Assembly: GCA_003577275.1 (NCBI GenBank)
Contig: QEVO01000001.1
Span: 248,001-312,000, forward strand
Length of the DNA stretch: 64,000 nt
Source: Pseudomonadota bacterium
Lineage (GTDB): Bacteria > Pseudomonadota > Alphaproteobacteria > Sphingomonadales > Govanellaceae
Direction of reading: 5' to 3'
In this document: piece by piece, positions 17,102 through 26,618 of the stretch
Numbering within the stretch: the first letter of the stretch is position 1
Layout: the number at the start of each line of letters is the position of its first letter
The notes under the pieces: generated by a model
Told to the model about the DNA's origin: nothing
The model's database searches: none
What the model saw: only the letters and a program-made list of their open reading frames with translations
Program-made: the position numbers and the translations under genes

Positions 17102-17107
17102 AATATA
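17102..17107 (-). promoter_or_regulatory. Candidate -10 element of the korA promoter
   Basis: On the minus strand this reads TATATT. If the Fnr-like box centred at 17136.5 acts at -41.5, transcription would start near 17095. The hexamer would then fall at the expected -7 to -12 positions. Confidence 0.4.
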
Positions 17108-17129
17108 ATACACGGCGGGCTGCAAAAAC

Positions 17130-17143
17130 TTGACCCAGGTCAT
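17130..17143. promoter_or_regulatory. Candidate Fnr/Crp-family box in the korA-had divergent promoter
   Basis: The site reads TTGAC, CCAG, GTCAT and resembles TTGAT-N4-ATCAA, the Fnr consensus. Its centre is about 60 bp from both the korA and had start codons. An almost identical site occurs at 29170-29183 in front of the DUF2249 operon, and an Fnr-like regulator is encoded at 29760-30485. Confidence 0.55.
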
Positions 17144-17197
17144 GGAATTTACACCTGCGTAAGAGAAAAATATCCATCAAAGAGCGGAGCTTCTGGC

Positions 17198-18268
17198 ATG
17201 AATAATACTGCATATAGATGGGAAATGACCGGCGTCGGCGAGCCCCTGCAACGGGCTGAATTCTCGCCCTTTTCGCCGCCGCCGGGCCAGGTGGTGGTGG
17301 AGGTGGCCGGCTGCGGCGTCTGCCATACCGATCTCGGCTACTATTATGACGGCGTAAAGCCCAAGCACCCCTTTCCCCTGGCCTTGGGCCATGAGATCAG
17401 CGGTCGGGTGGTTGCCGCCGGGGCGGGGGCGGAAGGCGCGCTTAATCAGCCAGTGCTGGTCTATGCGGTCATTCCCTGCGGCGCGTGCGACCTCTGCCAG
17501 CGCGGCCTGACCCAGATCTGCCGCCAGCAGCAGATGCCCGGCAATGATATCCAGGGCGGCTTTGCCAGCCATATCACCGTGCCGGCCAACGGCTTTTGCG
17601 TCGTCGACGAAGCCCGCCTGAAAAAGGCCGGCCTGGAGCTGGCTGACGTCTCGGTGGTGGCGGATGCGGTCACCACCCCCTATCAGGCGGTGGCGAACGC
17701 CAATATCCGTCCCGGCGATCTGGCCATCGTCATCGGTATTGGCGGGGTCGGCGGCTATGCCGTGCAGATCGCCGCCGCCATGGGGGCCACGGTGATCGCC
17801 GTCGATATTGACGACGAGAAGCTCAAAACCATCGCCGACTATGGCGCCAGCGCCACCTTCAACGCCCGCGCCATCTCCGGCAAGGATTTGAAGAAAGCGG
17901 TTGCCGGCTTTGCCAAGGACAAGGGCCTGCGGTCCACCGAATGGGCGATTTTCGAATGCTCCGGCGCCACGCCCGGCCAGCAGACGGCGTTTGGCCTCTT
18001 AACCCACGGCGCCACCTTGTGCGTGGTGGGTTTCACGCCCAATGAGGCCCCGTTCCGGCTGTCGAACCTGATGGCCTTCAGCGCCCGCGCCATCGGCAAC
18101 TGGGGCTGCGCGCCGGCGCTTTACCCGAATGTGCTGGAGCTGGTCTATGACGGCAAGATTCAACTCAAGCCCTTCATCGAGCATTTTCCGCTCGACGACA
18201 TTCAATCGGTATTCGCCGCCGTGCATGACGGACATCAACGCCGGCGGCCCATTCTCATCCCTGCGTGA
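17198..18268 (+). CDS. had: 6-hydroxycyclohex-1-ene-1-carbonyl-CoA dehydrogenase
   Basis: 356 residues, a zinc-type medium-chain dehydrogenase. The catalytic zinc region is [15 protein letters not shown], the structural zinc loop is [16 protein letters not shown], and the NAD-binding turn is [13 protein letters not shown]. In the benzoyl-CoA pathway it oxidises the hydroxyl group made by the dienoyl-CoA hydratase. A GGAG ribosome site precedes the ATG. It is the first gene of the operon had-oah-dch-bcrCBAD-fdx. Confidence 0.88.
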   Translation: MNNTAYRWEMTGVGEPLQRAEFSPFSPPPGQVVVEVAGCGVCHTDLGYYYDGVKPKHPFPLALGHEISGRVVAAGAGAEGALNQPVLVYAVIPCGACDLCQRGLTQICRQQQMPGNDIQGGFASHITVPANGFCVVDEARLKKAGLELADVSVVADAVTTPYQAVANANIRPGDLAIVIGIGGVGGYAVQIAAAMGATVIAVDIDDEKLKTIADYGASATFNARAISGKDLKKAVAGFAKDKGLRSTEWAIFECSGATPGQQTAFGLLTHGATLCVVGFTPNEAPFRLSNLMAFSARAIGNWGCAPALYPNVLELVYDGKIQLKPFIEHFPLDDIQSVFAAVHDGHQRRRPILIPA

Positions 18269-18283
18269 AAAGGATAAAGCAAC

Positions 18284-19399
18284 ATGAGCCATCGCAGCGA
18301 CGTATCCTTGGTCGACCACAATCTGACGGCGGATTTTGCCGCCCCCGGCGTGCGTTATGAAAAGCGCCCCGCCAAGCGGGCCGACGGCAGCGTCATCGAC
18401 GGTCTTTATAATGTGTGGATCACGCTCGATAACCCATCGCAGTACAATTCCTACACCACCGAGATGGTCAAGGGCGTGATCCTCGGCTTTCGCGCCGCCT
18501 CCAACGCCCGCGACGTGGTGGCGGTGGTGTTCACCGGCATCGGCGACAAGGCGTTCTGCACCGGCGGCAACACCAAGGAATACGCTGAATACTACGCCGG
18601 CCGGCCGCAGGAATATCGGCAATACATGCGGCTTTTCAACGACATGGTGTCGTCCATCCTGGGCTGCGACAAGCCGGTGATCTGCCGCGCCAACGGCATG
18701 CGCATCGGCGGCGGGCAAGAGATCGGCATGGCCTGCGATTTCACCATCGCGCAAGACTTGGCCCGCTTCGGCCAGGCCGGTCCCAAGCACGGTTCGGCGC
18801 CGATCGGCGGCGCCACGGATTTTCTGCCGTTGATGGTCGGCGCCGAACAGGCGATGAACACCGGCACGCTGTGCGAACCGTGGAGCGCGCACAAGGCTTA
18901 CCGCGTCGGCATGCTCACCGACATCGTGCCGGCGTTGAAAGTGGATGGCGAATTCGTCGCCAATCCCACCGTCGAAACCGAACGCTATCTGGATCAATAC
19001 GGCCGCATCATATTGGGTGAGCCGAAAACCGGCGAGGCCCTGAAGAAGGGCAAGGAAATGATGGCCAAGGGCAAGGTCGACCTGTCGCTGCTTGACCAGA
19101 AGGTCGATGAGCTGTGCGCTAAATTGGTCACCACCTTCCCCGATTGCCTGACCAAGACCTTCGAGGAACTGCGCAAGCCCAAGATCGATGCCTGGAACGC
19201 CAACAAGGAAGATTCCCGCGCCTGGCTCGCCAACAACATGGTGACCGAAGCCAACGCGGGTTTTCGCGCCTTCAACGAGGGGCCGAAGGATGATCGTGAG
19301 ATCGACTTCATCGCCCTGCGCCGCGCGATCGCGGCGGGCGAACAATTCACCCCGGAATTGATCGAACGGCTATTGCCAAAGGCAAAGGCGGCGGAATGA
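18284..19399 (+). CDS. oah: 6-oxocyclohex-1-ene-1-carbonyl-CoA hydrolase (ring opening)
   Basis: 371 residues of the crotonase superfamily, longer than ordinary enoyl-CoA hydratases and matching Oah in length. The oxyanion-hole segments are GDKAFCTGGNTKEYAEYYAG and ANGMRIGGGQEIGMACDF. Oah adds water twice and opens the alicyclic ring to 3-hydroxypimelyl-CoA. It sits between had and dch, 15 bp after had and overlapping dch by 4 bp, the same neighbourhood as in other Thauera-type clusters. Confidence 0.88.
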   Translation: MSHRSDVSLVDHNLTADFAAPGVRYEKRPAKRADGSVIDGLYNVWITLDNPSQYNSYTTEMVKGVILGFRAASNARDVVAVVFTGIGDKAFCTGGNTKEYAEYYAGRPQEYRQYMRLFNDMVSSILGCDKPVICRANGMRIGGGQEIGMACDFTIAQDLARFGQAGPKHGSAPIGGATDFLPLMVGAEQAMNTGTLCEPWSAHKAYRVGMLTDIVPALKVDGEFVANPTVETERYLDQYGRIILGEPKTGEALKKGKEMMAKGKVDLSLLDQKVDELCAKLVTTFPDCLTKTFEELRKPKIDAWNANKEDSRAWLANNMVTEANAGFRAFNEGPKDDREIDFIALRRAIAAGEQFTPELIERLLPKAKAAE

Positions 19400-20163
19400 G
19401 CGGGCCTCTGAACATATCCCTGGAGCGCGGCGGCGAACTGCTGTTGCTCACCTTGGCGCGGCCCAAGGCCAATGTCGTTGACGCCGAAATGATCGCCGCG
19501 CTCAACGCGGCCGTTGTCGAGCATCGCGGCAGGAAGAACCTGAAGGCCATCCTCTTGGATGCCGAAGGGCCGAATTTCAGCTTCGGCGCCAGCGTCGAGG
19601 AACACCTGCCCGATCAGTGCGCCGCCATGCTAAAGAGCCTGCATGGCCTGTTGATCAACATGATGGAAGCTTACGTGCCGATCCTGGTCGCCATCCGCGG
19701 CCAATGTCTGGGCGGCGGCTTGGAAGTGGCGCTGGCCGGCAACTTCCTGTTTTGCGCGCCCGACGCCAAGCTCGGCCAGCCGGAGATCAAGCTCGGCGTC
19801 ATCGCGCCGGCGGCAACCTCCATCCTGCCGCACCTCATTGGCCGCGCCGCGGCCGAGGACATGCTCATCACCGGCCGCTCGCTGAGCGCCGAGGAAGCCA
19901 AGGCCATCGGCTTGGTTCATGAGATCGCTGATGATCCGCGCGCCGCGGCCCTGAGCTATTTTGACAAACATCTGGCGCAAAAAAGCGCTTCGTCGCTGCG
20001 GCTGGCTGTACGCGCCGCGCGCTTTGATCTGGTGCAGACCATCAAGAAAACCCTGAACGAGATCGAACGCCTTTATCTTGATGACGTAATGGCGACTCGT
20101 GACGCCGTGGAAGGATTGACCGCCTTCCTGGAAAAGCGCGCGCCCAAGTGGGAGAATTGTTGA
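19396..20163 (+). CDS. dch: Cyclohexa-1,5-diene-1-carbonyl-CoA hydratase
   Basis: 255 residues of the crotonase fold with the oxyanion segments FSFGASVEEH and RGQCLGGGLEVALAGNF. Dch hydrates the dienoyl-CoA product of benzoyl-CoA reductase. The start overlaps the oah stop (ATGA) and bcrC follows three bases after its stop. General enoyl-CoA hydratases share the fold; the specific call rests on operon position and overall likeness. Confidence 0.87.
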   Translation: MSGPLNISLERGGELLLLTLARPKANVVDAEMIAALNAAVVEHRGRKNLKAILLDAEGPNFSFGASVEEHLPDQCAAMLKSLHGLLINMMEAYVPILVAIRGQCLGGGLEVALAGNFLFCAPDAKLGQPEIKLGVIAPAATSILPHLIGRAAAEDMLITGRSLSAEEAKAIGLVHEIADDPRAAALSYFDKHLAQKSASSLRLAVRAARFDLVQTIKKTLNEIERLYLDDVMATRDAVEGLTAFLEKRAPKWENC

Positions 20164-20166
20164 GCC

Positions 20167-21336
20167 ATGACAACCACCAAAGAGATCATTGATCGCTGCG
20201 AAAAGCTCTATGAGGATATGGACTTCACCGCAGCGCGGGCGTGGAAAGAGGCCGCTCCCGGCCGCCATGTCATCGGCTACATGCCGATTTACGTGCCGCG
20301 TGAGATCATCCACGCCGCCGGCATGCTGCCGCTGGGCATCCTGGGCGGCGGCGACCAGCTGGAAGTCATTCACGGCGACGCTTACTATCAAAGCTACATC
20401 TGCCGCATCCCGCGCTCGACCATCGAGCTGGCGGTCAGCGGCAAGCTTGATTTCACCGACGGCATGCTGTTTCCCTCCATCTGCGACGTCATCCGCAATC
20501 TGTCGGGTATGTGGCAATTGATGATGTCGGACAAGTATGCCCGTTACTTCGATGTGCCGCAGAATTATCAGGATGATGTCGGCGGCGTCTACTACACCCA
20601 AGAACTCCATGAGCTGAAAGAAGATCTGGAGAAAATCTCCGGCCGCAAGATCACCAACGAGGACCTGCGCAAATCCATTGCCGTCTATAACGAAAACCGC
20701 CGGCTGATCAAGGATCTCTATGAGTTGCGCCGCAAGGCGCCATGGAAGGTGCCGACCACCGAGGTCTATCTGTTGTTGCGCGCCGGCATGGTGTTGCCGG
20801 TGGAAGAGCACAGCCAGATGCTGAAAGACTATATCGAAGCGGCCAGCACGGAGGATCGGCCGCTGCGCGACAACTGCCGCATCGTCATTCAGGGTATGTT
20901 CTGCGAACAGCCGCCCTTGAACCTGATCAAATCCATCGAGCTTGCTGGCTGCTACATCGTTGGCGACGACTTCATGATGGTGACGCGCTGGCTGACCGAG
21001 GATGTGCCGCTGGATGGCGATCCTTTGGAAAACCTGTCGCAGGCCTTCCTCCATCATTCGGAAAACGTGTCGGCGAAATACGTCGACCGCGAGGAGGACA
21101 AGGGCATTTATCTCGTCGATCTGGTCAAGAAGAACGGCGGCGAGGGCGTCATCTTCACCTCGCCGAGCTTCTGCGACCCGGCGCTCCTTGACCGGCCGTT
21201 GCTGCAAGACGTGCTGAAAGCCCATGGCGTTCCTTACATCGCCTTCAAGTACGCCGAAAACTCCGGCCAGATGCAGCCCATTCGCGAACAAGCCGGCACC
21301 TTCGCCGATTCCATCAAACTGTGGAGTGAACAATGA
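20167..21336 (+). CDS. bcrC: Benzoyl-CoA reductase (ATP-dependent), subunit C
   Basis: 389 residues of the 2-hydroxyglutaryl-CoA dehydratase/benzoyl-CoA reductase alpha-beta family. Recognisable segments are PGRHVIGYMPIYVPREIIHA, the cysteine in LFPSICDVIRNLSGM and a later MFCEQPPLN. With BcrB it forms the substrate-reducing half, where two single-electron transfers reduce the ring. Length and the order C-B-A-D match the Thauera-type enzyme. The stop overlaps the bcrB start. Confidence 0.93.
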   Translation: MTTTKEIIDRCEKLYEDMDFTAARAWKEAAPGRHVIGYMPIYVPREIIHAAGMLPLGILGGGDQLEVIHGDAYYQSYICRIPRSTIELAVSGKLDFTDGMLFPSICDVIRNLSGMWQLMMSDKYARYFDVPQNYQDDVGGVYYTQELHELKEDLEKISGRKITNEDLRKSIAVYNENRRLIKDLYELRRKAPWKVPTTEVYLLLRAGMVLPVEEHSQMLKDYIEAASTEDRPLRDNCRIVIQGMFCEQPPLNLIKSIELAGCYIVGDDFMMVTRWLTEDVPLDGDPLENLSQAFLHHSENVSAKYVDREEDKGIYLVDLVKKNGGEGVIFTSPSFCDPALLDRPLLQDVLKAHGVPYIAFKYAENSGQMQPIREQAGTFADSIKLWSEQ

Positions 21337-22634
21337 CCGCGCCAACCCCCACTGCCGCTAAGCCCACCGTTCAAAAAGACCGCTCCATGGCCATGCAAAA
21401 GGCGATGGTGGATGGTAACTATGCCCGCCTGGCGCGCGCCGAGGCGGAGCGCCGCAAGGTCGCCTACACCTTCGTGCCGGGCAATATCAACGAGCTCTTG
21501 ATGTGCTTCGATCTGGTGGTCAACTACCCCGAGATCAACGCCATTCAAAACGGCATGCGCAAGAAAAGCGGCCGCTACATCATGGAAGCGGAAAAGGCCG
21601 GCCACTCCGAGGACGTGTGCACCTACGTCAAGGCCGACATCGGCATGATGCTGAAGGGCAACATCGGTCCCAACGACGAACGGCTGCCCAACCCGGATGT
21701 GCTGATGCTGTCTTACACCGGCTGCTTTACCTTCATGAAGTGGTTCGAGCTGCTGCGTCATCACTACAAATGCGAAACCACCATGCTGCACGTGCCTTAC
21801 GAGGGGGGCAGCGGGTTTTCCAAAAACTCCCGCGATTACGTGGTCAAGCAGTTGAAGGAAACGGTGATCCCGACCCTGGAGCGGGTCTCGGGCGTGAAAT
21901 TCGATATCGATCGTCTGCGCGAGTATCTCAAGGAATCGCAAAAGGCCGAGGAGAATTGGGTGTGGGTGCTGGAAAGCGCCAAGCACAAGCCGTCGCCCAT
22001 CGATTCCTACTTCGGCGCCATCTACTACATCAGCCCAATCTTCACCGCCTTCCGCGGCACGCCGACGGCGACCGAATACTACGCAGAGCTGCGTAAAGAG
22101 GTCGAACAGCGCATCGCCAACGGCCAAGGTCCGATCACGCCGGAAGGCGAGATGAAGAACGAGAAGTATCGCCTGGTGGTGGAAGGGCCGCCGAATTACA
22201 CCAGCTTCCGCGATTTCTGGAAGATGTTCTATGACGAAGGCGCGGTGATCGTCGCCAGTTCATACGCCAAGGTGGGCGGCACCTACGACTTCGGCTTCCG
22301 CCACGATCCCGATCATCCGCTGGAGAGCGTCGCGGAATACTGCCTTAATTGCTACACCAACCACAATCTGCCGGAACGGGTGCGGATGCTGGAAACCTAC
22401 GTCAACGAGTATCAGGCGGACGGGCTTCTCATCAACTCGATCAAGAGCTGCAACAGCTTCGCCGCCGGCCAGCTGATGATGATGAAGGAAGTGCAGAAGC
22501 GCACCGGCAAGCCCGGCGCCTTTATCGAAACCGATCTGGTGGATCCGCGCTACTTCTCGCCGGCCAACGTCAAGAACCGGCTGGAAAGCTACTTCCAGAT
22601 GATCGACCAGAAGCGCCGCGCCACGGCTGCGTGA
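21333..22634 (+). CDS. bcrB: Benzoyl-CoA reductase (ATP-dependent), subunit B
   Basis: 433 residues, the second subunit of the catalytic half and homologous to BcrC. Visible features are VPGNINELLMCFDLVVNYPE near the N-terminus, the cysteine in SYTGCFTFMKWFELL and the C-terminal SIKSCNSFAAGQLMMMKE. It partners with BcrC around a [4Fe-4S] centre and the CoA substrate. It follows bcrC with a 4-bp overlap. Confidence 0.93.
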   Translation: MTAPTPTAAKPTVQKDRSMAMQKAMVDGNYARLARAEAERRKVAYTFVPGNINELLMCFDLVVNYPEINAIQNGMRKKSGRYIMEAEKAGHSEDVCTYVKADIGMMLKGNIGPNDERLPNPDVLMLSYTGCFTFMKWFELLRHHYKCETTMLHVPYEGGSGFSKNSRDYVVKQLKETVIPTLERVSGVKFDIDRLREYLKESQKAEENWVWVLESAKHKPSPIDSYFGAIYYISPIFTAFRGTPTATEYYAELRKEVEQRIANGQGPITPEGEMKNEKYRLVVEGPPNYTSFRDFWKMFYDEGAVIVASSYAKVGGTYDFGFRHDPDHPLESVAEYCLNCYTNHNLPERVRMLETYVNEYQADGLLINSIKSCNSFAAGQLMMMKEVQKRTGKPGAFIETDLVDPRYFSPANVKNRLESYFQMIDQKRRATAA

Positions 22635-22651
22635 TTTGAAGGAGTATAGAG

Positions 22652-23965
22652 ATGAGATGTTTTATCGGAATTGATCTCGGCTCCACCACCACCAAGGCGG
22701 TGCTGATGGATGAGAACCTGGACGTGCTGGGGCGCGGCATCACCAACTCGCGCTCCAACTACGACACCGCCTGCGCCGTCGCCAAGCAGGAAGCGATCAT
22801 TGATACCCGCTTTACCTTGCTGCGGCGCAATCTGGGCAAGGCCCCCGGCGTCGCCGGCAAGCTTGACGATGTGCTCGGCGAACTGGAGCGCAATTTCCGC
22901 TTGCAGCAATTCCTGGTGCAGCTCGCTGACCTGGAAAAAACCTGCCTGGAATACGCCGATGAAGCGCGCTACGCCTCTTTCGGCAGCGCCATGAACGATA
23001 TGCTGGCGGAAATCTTCGTCCGACTGCGCAAAGAAGCGCCCGAAATGTTTGCGCCGGGCGCAAAACGCAAGTCCGACTTCTTCCGCGACAACGCCGGCTC
23101 GCGCTATATGTCGATCGCCGAGGATCTGGCCAAGCAAACGACCATTCCCTTCGATCTTCTCCTTAACCTTTACGACAAGGCCATCATCGAGGTGGAAAAC
23201 CGGCCGCCGGCCGAGCACTTGCGCGCCACTTTCCTGCGCGGCCTCGAGGGCGTGCTGGCGCGCGCGCCGGAGCTGGGGGTGACCGCCGATATGGTCGCCG
23301 CGCCGGTGCACCAGGCGCTGGATGTGGAGCTGGAGGAAACCTATGTGGTCGGCACCGGCTATGGCCGCGTCCGCCTGCCGTTCTCCAAGGAGCACATCCG
23401 CTCGGAAATTCTCTGCCATGGGCTGGGCGCGCATCTGATGTACAACGGCACGCGCACGGTTCTTGACATCGGCGGTCAGGATACTAAGGCCATTCAGGTC
23501 GATGAGAAGGGCATTGTTGAAAACTTCCAGATGAATGACCGCTGCGCCGCCGGCTGCGGCCGCTATCTCGGCTATATCGCCGATGAAATGAACATGGGTC
23601 TCCATGAATTAGGCCCGATGGCCATGAAGTCGACGAAGTCGGTGCGCATCAACTCCACCTGCACGGTGTTCGCCGGGGCCGAGTTGCGTGATCGCCTGGC
23701 GCTCGGCGAAGCCCGCGAGGATATTCTCGCCGGTCTCCACCGCGCCATCATCCTGCGCGCCATGTCGATCATTTCGCGTTCAGGCGGCATCCGCGATCAG
23801 TTCACCTTTACCGGCGGCGTCGCCAAGAACGAGGCGGCGGTGCGCGAGCTGCGCAAGCTGATTAAGGAAAACTACGGCGACGTTGTCATCAACATCAACC
23901 CGGACTCGATCTATACCGGGGCTTTGGGCGCCGCCGCCTTCGCGCAGCGCGCGGTCATCAACTAA
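22652..23965 (+). CDS. bcrA: Benzoyl-CoA reductase (ATP-dependent), ATPase subunit A
   Basis: 437 residues of the BadF/BadG/BcrA/BcrD ASKHA-type ATPases. The phosphate-binding [12 protein letters not shown] is at residues 5-16. Cysteines that can hold the bridging [4Fe-4S] cluster are in [11 protein letters not shown] (about residue 297) and [12 protein letters not shown] (about 334). The ~150-residue insertion between residues 30 and 200 is characteristic of BcrA as opposed to the shorter BcrD. It couples ATP hydrolysis to electron transfer from ferredoxin. Confidence 0.93.
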   Translation: MRCFIGIDLGSTTTKAVLMDENLDVLGRGITNSRSNYDTACAVAKQEAIIDTRFTLLRRNLGKAPGVAGKLDDVLGELERNFRLQQFLVQLADLEKTCLEYADEARYASFGSAMNDMLAEIFVRLRKEAPEMFAPGAKRKSDFFRDNAGSRYMSIAEDLAKQTTIPFDLLLNLYDKAIIEVENRPPAEHLRATFLRGLEGVLARAPELGVTADMVAAPVHQALDVELEETYVVGTGYGRVRLPFSKEHIRSEILCHGLGAHLMYNGTRTVLDIGGQDTKAIQVDEKGIVENFQMNDRCAAGCGRYLGYIADEMNMGLHELGPMAMKSTKSVRINSTCTVFAGAELRDRLALGEAREDILAGLHRAIILRAMSIISRSGGIRDQFTFTGGVAKNEAAVRELRKLIKENYGDVVININPDSIYTGALGAAAFAQRAVIN

Positions 23966-23977
23966 GGAGTGCACGCC

Positions 23978-24820
23978 ATGACGATCACCACAGGCATTGA
24001 CGTCGGTACCGGCCTTATCAAGACGGTATTGTTTCGCGTCGAGGACAACAGCATCACCTGTCTGGCCAAGCGCACCGACAAAATCCGTCAGCGCGATCCC
24101 TTCAAACTGACCGAGGAAGCCTACGATGGGCTGTTGGCGGAGGCCGGCATGACGCGGGGCGATATCGCCTATTGCGCCACAACCGGCGAGGGTGAGAGCA
24201 TCCCCTTTCATACCGGCCACTTCTACTCCATGACCACCCACGCCCGGGGCGCGCTTTATCTCGATGGCGAGGCGCGGGCCGTTCTCGACATCGGGGCGCT
24301 GCATGGCCGCGCCATCCGCATCGACGAACGCGGCAAAGTGCTCGATTACAAAATGACCAGCCAATGCGCCTCCGGTTCCGGGCAATTCCTGGAAAACATC
24401 GCCCGCTATCTCGGCGTCGCCCAGGACGAGATCGGCGAACTGTCGAAATCGGCCGACAACCCCGAGGTGGTCAGCGGCATCTGCGCCGTGCTCGCCGAAA
24501 CCGACGTCATCAACATGGTGTCGCGCAGCATTTCGGCGGCCAACATCCTAAAAGGCATCCACATTTCCATGGCCGATCGGCTATCGAAGCTTCTTAAATC
24601 CATCGGCGCCAATGAGGGCGTTGTCATGGCCACCGGCGGATTGGCCCTTGACGCCGGCCTGGTAGCGGCGCTCAATGAGAGCATGCAACAGCAAAAGATC
24701 AACATGACGGTCAGAACGCATCCCGATTCGATCTATGCCGGCGCCATTGGTGCCGCCATTTGGGGCGCTTATCGCTATCGCAAGCTGGCGGAGCTTGGTC
24801 ACCTGGCGAAGGCGTCCTGA
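23978..24820 (+). CDS. bcrD: Benzoyl-CoA reductase (ATP-dependent), ATPase subunit D
   Basis: 280 residues, the shorter ATPase subunit. It has the phosphate loop GIDVGTGLIKTV and single cysteines in TSQCASGSGQF and SGICAVLAETD that can share the bridging cluster with BcrA. The ATG at 23978 has AAGGAG eight bases upstream; an in-frame GTG at 23969 lies inside this ribosome site and was rejected. It completes the four-subunit enzyme. Confidence 0.93.
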   Translation: MTITTGIDVGTGLIKTVLFRVEDNSITCLAKRTDKIRQRDPFKLTEEAYDGLLAEAGMTRGDIAYCATTGEGESIPFHTGHFYSMTTHARGALYLDGEARAVLDIGALHGRAIRIDERGKVLDYKMTSQCASGSGQFLENIARYLGVAQDEIGELSKSADNPEVVSGICAVLAETDVINMVSRSISAANILKGIHISMADRLSKLLKSIGANEGVVMATGGLALDAGLVAALNESMQQQKINMTVRTHPDSIYAGAIGAAIWGAYRYRKLAELGHLAKAS

Positions 24821-24845
24821 CACACCCGAGAGAAGGAGGCCAGCC

Positions 24846-25091
24846 ATGGCGCTTATCATTACCGAGGACTGCACCAGTTGCGACGCCTGCGTTGAGGTCT
24901 GCCCCAACCAGGCCATCAGCGCCGGGGAGCCGATTTACGTCATTGATCCGTTGCGCTGCACCGAGTGCGTCGGCGCCCACGATGAGCCGCAATGCGTCAC
25001 CGTGTGCCCCGCAGCCTGCATCGTCAAAGACCCCAATTGGCCGGAAACCCCCGACCAGCTTCTGGCCAAGTACAACGATCTTCACAGTTAA
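24846..25091 (+). CDS. fdx: 2[4Fe-4S] ferredoxin, electron donor to benzoyl-CoA reductase
   Basis: 81 residues. The first cluster motif is CTSCDACVEVCP. The second is CTECVGAHDEPQCVTVCP, with the enlarged loop between its second and third cysteines typical of Allochromatium-type low-potential ferredoxins. Such ferredoxins occur with bcr and bad clusters. The ATG at 24846 follows an AAGGAGG site. It would be reduced by KorAB and oxidised by BcrAD. Confidence 0.9.
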   Translation: MALIITEDCTSCDACVEVCPNQAISAGEPIYVIDPLRCTECVGAHDEPQCVTVCPAACIVKDPNWPETPDQLLAKYNDLHS

Positions 25092-25100
25092 GGAGTTGTC

Positions 25101-25601
25101 ATGACTTTCGTGCGCCAGATCCCGCGCATGCTGCAAGATGAGCACCGGGCGACCATTGCCGTGCTGGAACGACTGGAAAGCATCCTGGCGCGCGCCAAGC
25201 CGAATTCGCCGCCGCCGTCGAGCAATGAGCTCAACTCGGCGCTCGGCGATCTTTCCACCGCCATCGAGGGAGAAATCGGCAGCCACTTCGCTTTCGAGGA
25301 ACAGGAGCTTTTTTCCCGCCTGCGCGAAACCGGCGACCATATGATCGCCGAGCTCTTGACCGCCGAGCATGAGATCATCTTGTCGTTGGGCCGCGATGTC
25401 GCCTCCTTGGCGCGCCAAGCCAAGAACGCCGGCTTTAGCGAAGATTCGTGGCGGCTGTTCTATCCCCAAGGCTATGAATTGATCGAGCGCATGGTGGCGC
25501 ACATCCAGAAGGAAGAGATGGCGCTGCTGCCGATCGTGGATGAACTGTTGGACGAGGAACAGGACGAAATGCTGGCCATGGAGTATGCGGGGCAGCGTTA
25601 A
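25101..25601 (+). CDS. Hemerythrin HHE-domain protein
   Basis: 166 residues, one HHE cation-binding domain. Iron ligands are visible in MLQDEHRATI, GSHFAFEEQELF, AEHEIILSLG and HIQKEEMALLP. These domains bind a di-iron centre that senses or carries oxygen or nitric oxide. It starts 9 bp after fdx and is apparently part of the same transcript, so it may protect the oxygen-sensitive enzymes. Not a standard member of published bcr operons as far as I recall. Confidence 0.8.
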   Translation: MTFVRQIPRMLQDEHRATIAVLERLESILARAKPNSPPPSSNELNSALGDLSTAIEGEIGSHFAFEEQELFSRLRETGDHMIAELLTAEHEIILSLGRDVASLARQAKNAGFSEDSWRLFYPQGYELIERMVAHIQKEEMALLPIVDELLDEEQDEMLAMEYAGQR

Positions 25602-25618
25602 TCATAGGAGAGGGCGCG

Positions 25619-26611
25619 ATGTCGAAAAGCGAGTTTCCCAAGCATGTGCGGCCGCTGACCGCGGCGGATCTGGAACGCGTCATTGAAATCGACACCCCTT
25701 ATGCCCTGCGCTCCCGCCGCGGCTTTTTCGAGGCCCGGCTAAAAGCGGCGAAGGCTGATCCCAAGGGCTTCATCTACATCGGCTATGAACGCGGCGGCAA
25801 CCTACAGGGATATCTGTTCGCCCGGCTGGCCGACGGCGAGTTCGGCGAGGCGGCGCCGGTGGCTTTTCTTGATGCCCTGGCGGTCGATCCCAACGGCACC
25901 CACGCCGGGGTCGCCCGGGCGATGATGGGCGGTCTGGAAACCGCGCTGAAGCGGCGCGGCGTGGCCGCCATTCAAAGCGAGGTTGATTGGCGCAACACAT
26001 CATTGGTGGATTTCCTGGCCGCCGCCGGCTTCGAGCTGGCGCCGCGCCACATCGTGGAGCGCGATCTGTCGACGCCCGTGCCATCGCAACCCATCGCCAG
26101 CGAGCGGCCGGCCTCGTACGAAATCGACTACAGCGATCCGCAAAGCGATGATTTCGACGCGCTGGCCCGGGACATCGTGCCCTGCCGTTCGCTCAAGGCC
26201 AGCGATCTGCCGGCGCTGGTGCGGATCGGCGGCGAGATTTTCGGCCGCGACCGCGCGACCTATTATCAGCGCAAGATGAATGAGGTCCTAAACGAATCCG
26301 GCGTGCGCGTCTCCATGGTGGCCGAGCTGGATGAGCATGTGGTCGGCTTCGTCATGGCGCGGGTGGATTTCGGCGAGTTCGGCCGCCTGGAGCCGGGCGC
26401 GGTCATCGACACCATCGAGGTCGATCCCGCCTACCAGCAACGTCACGTCGGCATGGCGTTGATCAGCCAGTTGCAGGCCAACCTAACGAGCCTGCGCGTC
26501 GACGTGGCGCGCTCCGCCGTCTATTGGAACCAGTTCGCCTTGCTGGCGTTTCTCGAAGCCAACGGCTTTACGCCGTCGCAGCGCCTGTCGTTCCGTCGCC
26601 GGGTGTTTTAA
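25619..26611 (+). CDS. Tandem GNAT-domain N-acetyltransferase
   Basis: 330 residues made of two GNAT domains (about 8-160 and 195-330). Acetyl-CoA-binding region A is recognisable in both: DALAVDPNGTHAGVARAMMGG and DTIEVDPAYQQRHVGMALISQ. The substrate is unknown. It is 17 bp after the hemerythrin gene and likely the last gene of the benzoyl-CoA transcript. It could modify an acyl-CoA ligase or another pathway enzyme, but nothing in the sequence shows this. Confidence 0.75.
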   Translation: MSKSEFPKHVRPLTAADLERVIEIDTPYALRSRRGFFEARLKAAKADPKGFIYIGYERGGNLQGYLFARLADGEFGEAAPVAFLDALAVDPNGTHAGVARAMMGGLETALKRRGVAAIQSEVDWRNTSLVDFLAAAGFELAPRHIVERDLSTPVPSQPIASERPASYEIDYSDPQSDDFDALARDIVPCRSLKASDLPALVRIGGEIFGRDRATYYQRKMNEVLNESGVRVSMVAELDEHVVGFVMARVDFGEFGRLEPGAVIDTIEVDPAYQQRHVGMALISQLQANLTSLRVDVARSAVYWNQFALLAFLEANGFTPSQRLSFRRRVF

Positions 26612-26618
26612 GGCAAGT

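Noticed and set aside
24760..25104. Alternative plus-strand frame over fdx
   Set aside because: Out of frame with the cysteine motifs of the ferredoxin; no family likeness.
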